Shown: positions 51,862-60,903, numbered from the stretch's first letter. The stretch: DNA of 64,000 bases from Roseivirga sp. (GCA_021404565.1 JAAWWF010000002.1:310001-374000); one strand, 5' to 3'. Translations and numbers: made by a program. The notes: generated by a model not told the origin, from the sequence alone.

Positions 51862-52527
51862 TTATACCAATTTACCTTTCTGCCAATCCTCCAATTTCCG
51901 GTGCAGCCACTTCATAAAAACAGCATCATGCCGGGGACGCACTGCCTCTCCACTGTGCATTACTGAAGCTACATCGTGAAAATGCGGACTATCTTCAGCA
52001 TAATCATCAGGTAAGCCAAGCATATGCCCGAATTCGTGTACGATGCCTCGTTGGCTAATACCCCTTTCTCTTTCTAAGGGTACGACATCTTCGCTGTCCA
52101 GCGTCACTTTTCCGGTAATAGGATTGAGGTGGCTTTGATAGAATTTACCTTCTGCGATTTTGGTAACGTGTACCTCCCAGTTCTCATTAAACGACCATCT
52201 GTCTACGATTGACTGAAACCTGATATCCAGGTGAACCCGCTGATTTTCAGATAATTCTTTGAGCACGCGGTTGTTGCCCCATACTCGATTAATAATCTCT
52301 TCGAATTCCTGTACATAGGCATGCTTCTCATGCTCAAACCATTCCTGATCTGCATGGTCATTGAACTTGAACTGGACCTTCATAAATATGACGAGTACAA
52401 GGTGGCCTCCTTCATTCTCTACCAGGTACAAATCGTAGGCGTCAACCACACGTTGACCATTCTCTCCAATGGAGCCAGAGGCAAACTTCAGTTCTTTGGC
52501 AATAAGTTTTTCGGTGCTTTTAAGCAT
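51862..52527 (-). CDS. Zinc metallopeptidase with HExxHxxGxxD motif
   Basis: 221 residues from the ATG at 52527; an upstream start at 52656 overlaps the preceding gene and adds a low-complexity, non-conserved tail. The zinc site reads HEFGHMLGLPDDY, with the two histidines, the glutamate and the Asp of the extended motif, followed by VASVMHSG as a Met-turn, as in metzincins. The first half (about 1-140) has strands and a Phe/Tyr-rich region and no known domain. No signal peptide is present. The substrate is unknown. It lies 74 bases after the BNR gene and may be co-transcribed with it. Confidence 0.7.
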   Translation of the reverse strand: MLKSTEKLIAKELKFASGSIGENGQRVVDAYDLYLVENEGGHLVLVIFMKVQFKFNDHADQEWFEHEKHAYVQEFEEIINRVWGNNRVLKELSENQRVHLDIRFQSIVDRWSFNENWEVHVTKIAEGKFYQSHLNPITGKVTLDSEDVVPLERERGISQRGIVHEFGHMLGLPDDYAEDSPHFHDVASVMHSGEAVRPRHDAVFMKWLHRKLEDWQKGKLV

Positions 52528-52601
52528 TGTCGTAGTCGGGATCTTTGGGGTAACATAGAATTGGTTCTGTAATGAGGGAAGAGGTGAGCAATAGTTCTCA
52601 T

Positions 52602-53657
52602 CTAAATCAGAGCTACCTGCCGCACTGCGCTCAGGTTTTGACTCAATGCCTCCCATGATTCTCCGCCATTTGCAGATGCATAGAGATTGCCATTGTTGGT
52701 CCCAAAGGCCAGAATGTCGTTTTTTCCATGAAATGCGGAGCGAAGAATTAAATCGAATGACCCATTTTGGGGCAATCCCTTGCGTTGAGCATTCCAGCTT
52801 TTACCCCCGTCTATCGTCTGATATACGGCAAGCTGGTTCTTATAGGGAAAGCGTAAATCGTCACTTTGGGCAGGAATTACCCAGGCTTTTTGCGCATCTC
52901 TATCATCGGCTACAATAGCAAAACCATAGCTGGCAATGCCGTTGGGGTCGGAGACATTCGTCCAACTCTTGCCCTTATCCTCAGAACGATATACACCACA
53001 GTGGTTTTGTTGCCAGACTACCTGTGGATCAGAGGCGGGAATTTGCATGCAATGTGGATCATGGCCCACTTCCACATTGCTGTTGGGCAAATAAAAAGCT
53101 TCGAGTCCTTTATTTGTAGGATACCAATTACCACCCCCATCATAAGATTGGAATACACCCGCACAGCTAATGCCCACCGTGAGATGGCTCGTATCTTCCG
53201 GGTCGACAAGGATAGTATGGAGAAAAGGATTTTTTGAACCTTTGCCACCTCCCTGCCAGGAAGGACGTGAGGGGTGGTCAGATAGTCCTTTCAATTCCTG
53301 AAAACTCATTCCCTCATCTGAAGTCACGAAGATGGCTGCCGGTTCTACTCCCAGATAGAGCCTGTTGGGATCGTCATAAGCTCCATGGGCAATCGTCCAG
53401 ATAGATTTCAGGGTGAAATCAGGGTTGTCGAAACGTGGTACGGCTACCTCTGCAAAGGTTTCTCCATCGTCCGTTGATTTATAGAGTTTGGGCCCCCAAT
53501 GTTTGTGGTTGATCGCCACCCACCAACTGCCGTTTCGCTCATCGCAGTGAAAACAGCCAACAGGCATACCAATGAATTGAATGTCTTTGAGTTTCCAGAC
53601 TCCATCAGTCTGTTCGTAGACCATCAGGCCTTTGTCAGTAGCGGCTATGAGTTTCAT
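52602..53657 (-). CDS. Cytoplasmic BNR/sortilin-like beta-propeller
   Basis: 351 residues without a signal peptide. Asp-box repeats STDDGETF, TSDEGMSF, SYDGGGNW, SEDKGKSW, TIDGGKSW and SANGGESW are spaced about 40-60 residues apart, enough for one propeller. VEVGHDPHCMQ may contain metal or substrate ligands. Similar proteins are listed as exo-alpha-sialidase-like, but here neither signal nor catalytic residues are clear. A zinc metallopeptidase gene follows. Confidence 0.7.
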   Translation of the reverse strand: MKLIAATDKGLMVYEQTDGVWKLKDIQFIGMPVGCFHCDERNGSWWVAINHKHWGPKLYKSTDDGETFAEVAVPRFDNPDFTLKSIWTIAHGAYDDPNRLYLGVEPAAIFVTSDEGMSFQELKGLSDHPSRPSWQGGGKGSKNPFLHTILVDPEDTSHLTVGISCAGVFQSYDGGGNWYPTNKGLEAFYLPNSNVEVGHDPHCMQIPASDPQVVWQQNHCGVYRSEDKGKSWTNVSDPNGIASYGFAIVADDRDAQKAWVIPAQSDDLRFPYKNQLAVYQTIDGGKSWNAQRKGLPQNGSFDLILRSAFHGKNDILAFGTNNGNLYASANGGESWEALSQNLSAVRQVALI

Positions 53658-53678
53658 AACCCCTCAGTCCTTCGGACA

Positions 53679-53699
53679 GCTCCCCTTTGGGAGGGGAGC
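53679..53699. repeat. C/G-rich hairpin before the moaC end
   Basis: GCTCCCC (53679-53685) and GGGGAGC (53693-53699) form a 7-base stem in the 72-base gap between the BNR gene and moaC. The surrounding text (CCCCTCAGTCC, CTTCGGAC) resembles a common dispersed intergenic repeat rather than a promoter. It is on the downstream side of moaC and may end that transcript. Confidence 0.35.
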
Positions 53700-53729
53700 A
53701 GGGTTCCTGTAAAGTCAGAGTGGGTATTC

Positions 53730-54206
53730 TTAAGCATGCTTAAAATCGCTTTTGCCTCCGGTTTTTGTAAGAAGGCGGGTTTCTTTGATGATGATGTTGT
53801 GTGAGAGGGCCTTGCACATGTCGTAGATGGTAAGTGCGGCAATAGAGGCCCCGGTCAGGGCTTCCAGTTCTACACCGGTTTTGCCAGAACAACGGGCCTC
53901 ACAGGTGATTTCTACCAGCAGTCCCTCTTTGAGCTCAATGTCTATAGCGACTTTGTTCAGGTTAAGGGTATGACAGAGGGGGATAAGCTCCGGGGTTCTC
54001 TTGGCCCCCTGGATACCTGCGATAATCGCGGTTTGAAAGACAGGGCCTTTTAATGTCACCACTTCACCGTCTTTAATGAAATCACTCAATTCGTCAGGTA
54101 GTTGAACCAGTGCCCTGGCAATGGCTGTACGGGATGTCACTGCTTTCTCACCAACATCCACCATGCTGGGACTGTCTTTATCTATATGGGTAAACTCTTT
54201 CGACAT
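53730..54206 (-). CDS. moaC: Cyclic pyranopterin monophosphate synthase
   Basis: 158 residues, normal length. MoaC marks are MVDVGEKAVTSRTAIA near the N-terminus, AKRTPELIPLCHTL in the centre (catalytic histidine) and GVELEALTGASIAALTIYDMCKAL. It converts the 3',8-cyclo-GTP product of MoaA into cyclic pyranopterin monophosphate. It lies 2 bases downstream of moeA and ends the cofactor gene set on the minus strand. Confidence 0.93.
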   Translation of the reverse strand: MSKEFTHIDKDSPSMVDVGEKAVTSRTAIARALVQLPDELSDFIKDGEVVTLKGPVFQTAIIAGIQGAKRTPELIPLCHTLNLNKVAIDIELKEGLLVEITCEARCSGKTGVELEALTGASIAALTIYDMCKALSHNIIIKETRLLTKTGGKSDFKHA

Positions 54207-54208
54207 AT

Positions 54209-55408
54209 TCAGAAGGTACTTCTATAGGCAATATAAGGATAAACCTCGCCCGCTTTAAAATCTGTTTTTCCCTGAGGCAAAACCACAAAACCGTCAGCCT
54301 GGATCATATTGGCAAAATCACCCGAACCGTTGCCTTTGAAGGTTTGCGCTTCAATTACTCCTTCAGAAGATACCCGGATGCTGCATTCCAGAAAATAGGT
54401 GAGATCAGGCTTGAAGGTGATATCATTCATCAGTTTTACAGGAGGCAGCTGATAGGGCATACCCTGCGAAGCCTTCAACCAGGGCCTTATATAGGCATTG
54501 GCACATACAAAGCTTGAAACTGGATTTCCGGGCAGGGCGAACACTGTACTACCATTTTGTGCTGTGCCGAACCAGAAAGGCTTACCCGGACGCTGCTTTA
54601 CCTTATGGAAATGCTTTGTCACACCAAGTTCATCCAATACCTCCGGCAGATAGTCAAACTTGCCACGAGAAACACCTCCGGTAATCACCACCAGCTCATA
54701 TGCTTCAAGAATCCTGGAAATCTCTTCCACCATCAGGGCCTTGTCATCCTTCAGGTGATATTGCTTAGAGTCAATGCCCCATTGCTTCAGTACATTTTGA
54801 GCCCCGTAATTACTGGAGCGTCTGACCTGATGTGCCAGCGGTGTCTCGTCTATATCCACCAGTTCGTCTCCTGTGGTGATGATCGCAGCCTTAGGCAGTT
54901 TGATTACCTCTAAGGATGATTTTCCCACAGCCGCGGCTACAATCGCTTCTGTAGCACCAAGGGTAACACCCTTTGCCAATACTATTTCGCTTTGTTTTTT
55001 GTCTTCTCCCTTGAAGTGGATGTTTTGCTGATGCAATACCTCTTCGTTGATCGTAGCGATATTGTTCTCAATAGTGATGTCTTCATAGCGGATAACCGTA
55101 TCCGCTCCATCAGGCATAATGGCTCCGGTCATGATCTGAACGCATTTGGCAGCATCTTCAAGGCTGGATTTTGGCATTCCGGCTCCAATCGTTTTTTCTA
55201 TCTCAAAAGCCCTCTGTCCGTCTTTGTAAGCCTTAAAGTTGATAGAAATGCCATCCATCGTTACACGATCGTAGGGGGGGAGGTCACGGTCTGCAGTTAT
55301 ATCTTCAGCCAATACACGCCCATCTGAATCGTTCAGGGAAACGGTTTCAGTTTTTGGCTGAAATGGGTTTTGAGTGATTATGTCGAGTGCTTCCTGATAG
55401 GTGATCAT
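54209..55408 (-). CDS. moeA: Molybdopterin molybdenumtransferase
   Basis: 399 residues. Conserved MoeA segments: PPYDRVTMDGISI, GAIMPDGADTVIRYEDI, IITTGDELVDI, TGGVSRGKFDYLPEVL, RPGKPFWFGT and ALPGNPVSSFVC. It inserts molybdate into the adenylated pterin to form the active cofactor. It lies between moaA (77 bases upstream) and moaC (2 bases downstream), so the three are probably one unit. No mogA/moaB is seen. Confidence 0.93.
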   Translation of the reverse strand: MITYQEALDIITQNPFQPKTETVSLNDSDGRVLAEDITADRDLPPYDRVTMDGISINFKAYKDGQRAFEIEKTIGAGMPKSSLEDAAKCVQIMTGAIMPDGADTVIRYEDITIENNIATINEEVLHQQNIHFKGEDKKQSEIVLAKGVTLGATEAIVAAAVGKSSLEVIKLPKAAIITTGDELVDIDETPLAHQVRRSSNYGAQNVLKQWGIDSKQYHLKDDKALMVEEISRILEAYELVVITGGVSRGKFDYLPEVLDELGVTKHFHKVKQRPGKPFWFGTAQNGSTVFALPGNPVSSFVCANAYIRPWLKASQGMPYQLPPVKLMNDITFKPDLTYFLECSIRVSSEGVIEAQTFKGNGSGDFANMIQADGFVVLPQGKTDFKAGEVYPYIAYRSTF

Positions 55409-55485
55409 ACTTTATTGTGTTTAATGATGAATTGGAAATGTTGCATGAGTCGCATTTGACATTCATCATTCAAAATCGGTTATTT

Positions 55486-56475
55486 CTATCCCCCGATTGT
55501 GGCCATAGATTGGAGTGAACCATTTTCACTTGCGCGTTGTGCTTCGGCCTCAAATCCATCTTTTGCTCGGTTTTTAAACATTTTAAGAAATTGACCTCTG
55601 ATATCATCATCCGTGGCCCCGGCTCGCATTAAGTCCTTGAAGTTGAAGCCCCCATTCTGATAAAGACAGGTTTTTAGTTCTCCCTTTGGGGTCAGGCGTA
55701 TTCGGTCGCAGGTACCACAAATGGTGCGGGTATAGGCCGGAATTACCCCGATAGTGCCTTTTGCTCCGGGTATCCGATAATTAAATGAGGTGGAGCTTTT
55801 CTCATCCTTCAGTCTTTCCATATCCGGAAATTCAGTCTGAATATGCTCAATGATTTTTCTATAGTTCCATTCGATAGGCTGATATCCCTTGCTGCCTCCG
55901 TTGAAGGGCATTTCTTCGATAAAGCGAATACTTACAGGGTCCGTTTTAGTCAAAGCGCTCATGGGAATAAGGTCTCCCAGGTTGTGCCCTTCCATCACAA
56001 CGGCATTGATTTTAGTGGTCATTCCCTGACTAATCAATTCTTTATAAAATGCCCAAACGGTGTCGAATTCATCTCTGCGGGTAATGGTTTTAAACCGCTC
56101 AGCATCCAAAGAGTCCAGGCTCAGGTTCACGGCATTGATACCAATCGCTTTCATTGCCGCGATTTGCTTCAAAGGAGCGGTACCATTGGTGGTAATATTG
56201 ACTTTTTCTATCCCCGGTACTTGCACCAGGTCGGTCATAAATGGTATCAGGTCTCTGCGCACAAAAGGTTCACCACCTGTGATTCTTACCTTGGAAATCC
56301 CCAATTCGCCAAGGATATTGACCAACCTGAGCATTTCTTCATAGCTGAGTATCTCTGTCTTTTTACTCCAGTTAAGTCCTTCTTCTGGCATACAATAGAA
56401 ACAGCGCAGATTGCAACGTTCTGTGACTGCCAGTCGCAGGTATCTCAGGGGTCGGCCGTGGTTATCGAAAAGCAA
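55486..56475 (-). CDS. moaA: GTP 3',8-cyclase (radical SAM)
   Basis: 329 residues. N-terminal radical SAM cluster Cys21, Cys25, Cys28 (TERCNLRCFYC), C-terminal cluster Cys253, Cys256, Cys270 (ICGTCDRIRL ... LKTC) and the C-terminal double glycine (TIGG). It starts cofactor synthesis from GTP. The start is TTG at 56475: in this frame a stop lies 15 codons upstream, with no ATG or GTG between, and the family N-terminus begins right here (LFDNHGRPLRYLRLAVT). First gene of the moaA-moeA-moaC unit, divergent from xdhC. Confidence 0.93.
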   Translation of the reverse strand: MLFDNHGRPLRYLRLAVTERCNLRCFYCMPEEGLNWSKKTEILSYEEMLRLVNILGELGISKVRITGGEPFVRRDLIPFMTDLVQVPGIEKVNITTNGTAPLKQIAAMKAIGINAVNLSLDSLDAERFKTITRRDEFDTVWAFYKELISQGMTTKINAVVMEGHNLGDLIPMSALTKTDPVSIRFIEEMPFNGGSKGYQPIEWNYRKIIEHIQTEFPDMERLKDEKSSTSFNYRIPGAKGTIGVIPAYTRTICGTCDRIRLTPKGELKTCLYQNGGFNFKDLMRAGATDDDIRGQFLKMFKNRAKDGFEAEAQRASENGSLQSMATIGG

Positions 56476-56667
56476 ATTTGTGTATTGAAATTTCGCTGTT
56501 AATATACTCCTAAAAGTCGCTCAAAGTTGCGAATTAGTGCACAACCTGTCGATGGAATTATAATGTCGGTATAGAATCAGCTAACAAAAGAGAAGAGGAG
56601 ATGGTTCTGTTTCTTTTTTTAGCGGATATTTGATCAGGAGAGAAACATCTTTGAAAAAGAATTGGCG

Positions 56668-57666
56668 ATGGTAGATCATATTGGACAACTGGAAAAATGG
56701 CTGGAGAGTGGCAAGAAACTGGCAATCGCCCGGGTGGTCAGTACCTGGAGAAGCTCACCCAGACCGGCAGGTTCATCATTGGTAGTAACCGAGGACGGGG
56801 ATATGATGGGCTCAGTAAGTGGAGGTTGTGTTGAAAAAGCAGTGGTAGCCAGGGCTCTGAAAGTGATGGAATCGGGAGAATCTGCGCTGGTTAGCTATGG
56901 TGTGGCCGATGAAGATGCCTGGGAAGTGGGCCTGAGCTGTGGGGGAGCGTTGAGTGTATTCATTCAGCCATTTTTTGACATTGCTATGTGGAAGGAACTC
57001 CGGGAGGCCGCTGAAAAGAAGGAGGGACGCATTCTGATCACAAACCTCGATGAAGGTGGAAAGAATACCCTGGTAACCCCAGGTACTGCATGGACTCATT
57101 CGGGTGAGTCGATACGCGAAGAGAGCTTAAGGCTCTATGGACTCAGAAAGAATGGAACGATCGAGGTAGGAGAGCAGCAATACTTTCAGCATTCTCTTCC
57201 TCCCAAACCCAAAATGATCTTAATCGGGTCGGCCCATATCTCCTCTGAGCTCACCTCACTGGCACATCTCTATGGATTTGAAACTGCACTGATCGATCCA
57301 CGGGATACTTTTGCCAAAAAGACCCACTTTGAGAGTAATCCCGGAGTAGTGCATGTTAACTGGCCTCAGGAGATATTACCCGATTATACATTGAACCGGG
57401 ACACCTATGTGGTTATTCTCTCTCACGACCCCAAAATTGACGATGAAGCCCTGAAGCTTGTGCTGAGAAGCGAAGTACGGTATATAGGCGCTCTGGGAAG
57501 CAAGAAAACTCATGCAAAACGGGTGGCAAGGTTGCAGGTCTATGGTTTCACAGAAGAGGAGATCACTAGAATCAAGGCACCTATAGGCATCAGTATAAAC
57601 TCTCATTCTGCGGCAGAGATTGCTTTGAGTATCATGGCCCAGGTGATCCAAAGCAAGAACTCTTGA
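56668..57666 (+). CDS. xdhC: XdhC/CoxI family molybdoenzyme maturation protein
   Basis: 332 residues from the ATG at 56668 (a TTG two codons earlier also exists). Family marks are GSVSGGCVEKAVV, ILIGSAHISSELTSLAHLYGF with a Rossmann-like C-terminal domain, YIGALGSKKTHAKR and GISINSHSAAEIALSIMAQV. XdhC proteins bind molybdenum cofactor and place sulfurated cofactor into xanthine-dehydrogenase-type enzymes; no such enzyme is in the window. It is divergent from moaA, with a 192-base gap, and followed by the ankyrin gene with overlap. Confidence 0.88.
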   Translation: MVDHIGQLEKWLESGKKLAIARVVSTWRSSPRPAGSSLVVTEDGDMMGSVSGGCVEKAVVARALKVMESGESALVSYGVADEDAWEVGLSCGGALSVFIQPFFDIAMWKELREAAEKKEGRILITNLDEGGKNTLVTPGTAWTHSGESIREESLRLYGLRKNGTIEVGEQQYFQHSLPPKPKMILIGSAHISSELTSLAHLYGFETALIDPRDTFAKKTHFESNPGVVHVNWPQEILPDYTLNRDTYVVILSHDPKIDDEALKLVLRSEVRYIGALGSKKTHAKRVARLQVYGFTEEEITRIKAPIGISINSHSAAEIALSIMAQVIQSKNS

Positions 57667-58808
57667 GGTACCGGACTGCACTCATATTGATACTGTATAT
57701 ATTGCCCCAACTGACAAAGGCACAAAGCGACAATGCCACGGACAGACTCTATGCCTATTGGGAAAACGACAATCTGGAATATGGTGAGACTCAGGAGCTT
57801 TTGGACGCTTACCGTACATTTATCCGGGAGTTCTCTGATACAGAAATAGCGACTTGTAATAAGAATGAATGTTTGATCCTTGATGTCTTTTACGTTTGGA
57901 TGAGCTATGTCTACGAACTGCCTGAAGAACGGTCTGAGCTGCTCAAAGAGGATCTGAATTACTTTCTTAGCAAGGGCATCGACCTTAATAGAAAATACCA
58001 GGGGCATATAGAATATATGTTCTCAGAACTCTTTTTCACCATGCTGGAATCCCTGGATGTGCTAAATGAAGAGATGTTTGTCGAGACGCATTATGAGACT
58101 CTGGTGACAGCCTTGCTAAAATTGGATGTAGACTTTAATGTCCCTATGAGCAGAGGTAGGGGCTGGATGTCCATCAGTCAGCTTTTGGTATCAGAAGAAG
58201 AGGAAGATGATACCGAATATCCCGGCTGGTCCAGCGTGCTAAAAGTACTCATCGATAAAAAGGTAAGTATGACCATTGGCCAGAAGAAAACCTGGTCTCC
58301 CTTTATGATGTCCCTGATCTCCAAAAAGCACGAGGCTTTCGATATGATTCTTAACAGTGGTGTAGATGTGAACCTGCTGGAAAGTAAGTGGAAAGCTTTC
58401 GACATGGCAGTGTTTGGCACAGACTCTACTGACTTTTATAAAATCCGAAGACTCATTGATGCAGGATATGATGTGACAACAGGTTCGGGCTATTTTGATG
58501 GAATGACACCGCTGATGAGCCTGGCTTACTCTTACTATGCCGATGAAAACGAAGTGAAAAAGATCATAGACAAGCTGAAAGAAAAAGGAGCAGATTTTAA
58601 TGCCGTTGACGACAAAGGTAATACTGCTTTGCATCATGCAGTGATTGCTTTCGATGCCTGGTACTGTTTTTACCTCGATAAGCAGGTGAATCCAAATATT
58701 AAGAATAAGAAGGGAAAGACAGCTCATGACCTGGTATTGGACTTGCGAAAGAAGAAGAAACTTACAGATAGTCAGGTGCTTCTGTGGTTTGAGGACTACT
58801 TTAGATAG
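57663..58808 (+). CDS. Exported ankyrin-repeat protein
   Basis: 381 residues. The TTG at 57663 overlaps the xdhC stop (TTGA); it is the only start that keeps the signal peptide (MRYRTALILILYILPQLTKA), as the next in-frame ATG is about 77 codons later. The first ~170 residues are a helical acidic domain. Residues ~195-370 hold ankyrin-type repeats (GVDVNLLESKWKAFDMAVFG, GADFNAVDDKGNTALHHAV, QVNPNIKNKKGKTAHDLVL). A scaffold or inhibitor role is typical of the repeat, but the partner is unknown. The gene is translationally coupled to xdhC, possibly without functional link. Confidence 0.7.
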   Translation: MRYRTALILILYILPQLTKAQSDNATDRLYAYWENDNLEYGETQELLDAYRTFIREFSDTEIATCNKNECLILDVFYVWMSYVYELPEERSELLKEDLNYFLSKGIDLNRKYQGHIEYMFSELFFTMLESLDVLNEEMFVETHYETLVTALLKLDVDFNVPMSRGRGWMSISQLLVSEEEEDDTEYPGWSSVLKVLIDKKVSMTIGQKKTWSPFMMSLISKKHEAFDMILNSGVDVNLLESKWKAFDMAVFGTDSTDFYKIRRLIDAGYDVTTGSGYFDGMTPLMSLAYSYYADENEVKKIIDKLKEKGADFNAVDDKGNTALHHAVIAFDAWYCFYLDKQVNPNIKNKKGKTAHDLVLDLRKKKKLTDSQVLLWFEDYFR

Positions 58809-58975
58809 CAGAAACATGTAGTGATAACAGGGATATTAATTGTCCCAGAACTTCTAAATTAAAGATGAGAGGGTATTAGGCGGTTGGATGTTCCAGGATC
58901 TGTCTTAACCAGGGACCGCACAGAATTTCAATTTTTTTAGTGGTAGATGAACTTTTTGTTCTGTGATTTGCTTTA

Positions 58976-58991
58976 ATACATGTATGTACAT
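58976..58991. promoter_or_regulatory. Overlapping palindromes upstream of the SnoaL-like gene
   Basis: ATACATGTAT (58976-58985) and ATGTACAT (58984-58991) are perfect palindromes that overlap by two bases, 26 to 41 bases before the start codon. The position fits an operator for a dimeric regulator. No regulator gene is adjacent, so this is a guess. Confidence 0.25.
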
Positions 58992-59016
58992 ATAAATTTA
59001 AAAAACCAACAATAAC

Positions 59017-59370
59017 ATGACTTACAGAGAAAGAACACAGGACATCTACAACCAAATAGGACAAGGTAAATTGATGGATGCCTTTGAGCAGTATTATGCA
59101 GAAAATGTAGTAATGACTGAGCCACGTGGTACCTGGGAAGGTAAAACCAGCTGTAGGGCTCATGAAGAGGAGTTTATGAGCATGATCAAAGAATTTCACG
59201 GTATGGAAGTAAAGTCCATCACTTCAGATGAAGAAAATGGAGTGGTAATGCATGAAACTACAATGGATGTCACTTTTCAGGATGGTAACCGTGTGAATAT
59301 GGAGCAGGTGGGCGTTCAGAAATGGGAGGGAGACCAAATCGTTCATGAGCGTTTCTACTACCAGGCATAA
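59017..59370 (+). CDS. SnoaL/NTF2-like small protein
   Basis: 117 residues. A cone-shaped NTF2-like fold is suggested by the N-terminal helix (RERTQDIYNQIGQGKLMDAFEQYYAENVVM), TEPRGTWEGKTSCRAHEEEFM and the beta strands at the end (QVGVQKWEGDQIVHERFYYQA). It fits the SnoaL-like branch; enzymatic roles in this fold vary from isomerase to simple ligand binding. A single gene with its own upstream palindrome and a strong terminator. Confidence 0.78.
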   Translation: MTYRERTQDIYNQIGQGKLMDAFEQYYAENVVMTEPRGTWEGKTSCRAHEEEFMSMIKEFHGMEVKSITSDEENGVVMHETTMDVTFQDGNRVNMEQVGVQKWEGDQIVHERFYYQA

Positions 59371-59434
59371 AAATCACTAACCGATCATTTGGCCCAAACG
59401 GTCATAAATGAGATTAGTTAATAATCAACCCCGG

Positions 59435-59457
59435 AAAGGAGCTTAGGCTCCTTTTTT
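59435..59457 (+). terminator. Rho-independent terminator after the SnoaL-like gene
   Basis: AAAGGAGC (59435-59442), loop TTAG, GCTCCTTT (59447-59454), continuing into a run of six T residues (59452-59457). A textbook hairpin 65 bases after the stop codon. Confidence 0.85.
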
Positions 59458-59550
59458 GGTTTTGGAAACCTAAAGACTTATGGGCTCATTTGAATTGCCT
59501 TAAGCCTCTCACATTTAAAGTAACTTTGCGTTTCTCTCCGCTCAGAATTA

Positions 59551-60903
59551 CTAGTTGGGGTCGACTTCCAATGGCCCCCGGGCTTTTTTCTGCTGATCAG
59601 AAAGCCAGCCTGTTTCTCCCGCACTGTTCTTTACAAACCAGTAGTCATCGTGGCGGCCCAAAACCGCTACTTGTTCACCGGCTTCCAGCGATTGCCAGAA
59701 TGTATCCTGATCTGGAGTTTTGAGTAAATCACCATCCACCTGTAGTGAGAGCACTTCGATGGGCCTTTCTGTACTGGTCAGATATCTTTTAGGTATATAG
59801 GCCTGTTGTCCGTTAGCCAGTTGAACGCGGTAGGAATCTCGGTTCATTGCCACCACTTTGGCCAGCTCATTTTTTGATAAAGATCCGCTGGAGCGTCTTG
59901 CGCCCGGTGTGCTTTTGATGCGGGCGTTTCTGGTAAGGCGTGCATATTGCCCCAAGAGCGACAGATCATTGTCTATGGTTTTAACCTTGGCAGGCGGATC
60001 CTTTAAATAGTAAAAGGGGTTGACTGCTCCGTTTTTGTATACACCAAAATGCAGGTGCGGGGGAGTCGTACGTGCGTTACCGGTATTGCCTACAGTTCCC
60101 AGGGTATCACCCGGCTCAACGTAAGTACCCTGCTTGGCAATCAACTTATCTAAATGAGCAAAATAAAGGCTTTGAGACCGTTTTTGATCCTTTAACCATA
60201 CTACTTTGCCGCCAATGCCACGCACCCCGACAAAGCTCACATATCCCTTGGTAGGAGCCACTATATAGGTGCCTCGCTTGGCAAAAATATCAACTCCCTC
60301 GTGTCTTCTTCTGCCTCCATCTCGTTCGTCTCCCCATACACTTTGTATCGCTCTGGCGTTCTTTCCGGCCACGGGGAATTGGAGTGTTGGTACATTTTCG
60401 ATTGTTACCTTGAAATTGCCTCCCCTGAGTAATTCCGGCTGAAACCGTAATACATAGGCTGCATCATTTCTGGGTTCGAAGCCCAACATAAGGTTCTCTT
60501 TATCTGCCGTTGCCACATGTCTGAACCCATTTGTTTCATCTACCCTGAACAGGTCTACAAATACCTGGGTATCGTCTTCGGACTCTGTAGTGAAGCTTAT
60601 CTGAATTTTTTGTCCCCGCTTTGCTTCGAAGTGGTATCCCATCGCTACGCCTTCATTGGGGGCCAAATAGAAAGCCTCCTGATAAGGGGCAGTAACCTTT
60701 ACGGGTTTTTCGAGACTCGTTTTAGACCATTTTTGCCACTCTGTGCCGAGGGCTGTGGTAAGCAAATTGGCCTGTTCCAGCGAGTGCTGATAAGCTTCAT
60801 GGTCGTTGCGGGGCCTGAATGGTTCGGGCACTTTTTCTTCTTTGCAGGAGAATAATACCAAACAGATAGAAAGGAGGAATAAAAATTTATAAGAAGAAGG
60901 CAT
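59551..60903 (-). CDS. Lipoprotein M23 peptidase with SH3-like tail
   Basis: 450 residues from the ATG at 60903 (a TTG two codons earlier is the alternative). Lipoprotein signal (MPSSYKFLFLLSICLVLFSC). Then a beta-rich, non-conserved domain (about 35-175), the M23/LytM peptidase domain with zinc motifs HEGVDIF and HLHFGVY, and two SH3b-like modules at the C-terminus (about 330-450; ARIKSTPGARRSSGSL, GEQVAVLGRHDDYWFVK). Such enzymes cut peptidoglycan cross-bridges and help wall growth or cell separation. Convergent with the SnoaL gene. Confidence 0.82.
   Translation of the reverse strand: MPSSYKFLFLLSICLVLFSCKEEKVPEPFRPRNDHEAYQHSLEQANLLTTALGTEWQKWSKTSLEKPVKVTAPYQEAFYLAPNEGVAMGYHFEAKRGQKIQISFTTESEDDTQVFVDLFRVDETNGFRHVATADKENLMLGFEPRNDAAYVLRFQPELLRGGNFKVTIENVPTLQFPVAGKNARAIQSVWGDERDGGRRRHEGVDIFAKRGTYIVAPTKGYVSFVGVRGIGGKVVWLKDQKRSQSLYFAHLDKLIAKQGTYVEPGDTLGTVGNTGNARTTPPHLHFGVYKNGAVNPFYYLKDPPAKVKTIDNDLSLLGQYARLTRNARIKSTPGARRSSGSLSKNELAKVVAMNRDSYRVQLANGQQAYIPKRYLTSTERPIEVLSLQVDGDLLKTPDQDTFWQSLEAGEQVAVLGRHDDYWFVKNSAGETGWLSDQQKKARGPLEVDPN

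Noticed and set aside
56490-56510. AGGAG at about 56506-56510 (minus strand) as ribosome-binding site of moaA
   Set aside because: It lies about 30 bases before the TTG start, and no start codon follows it at a usable distance.
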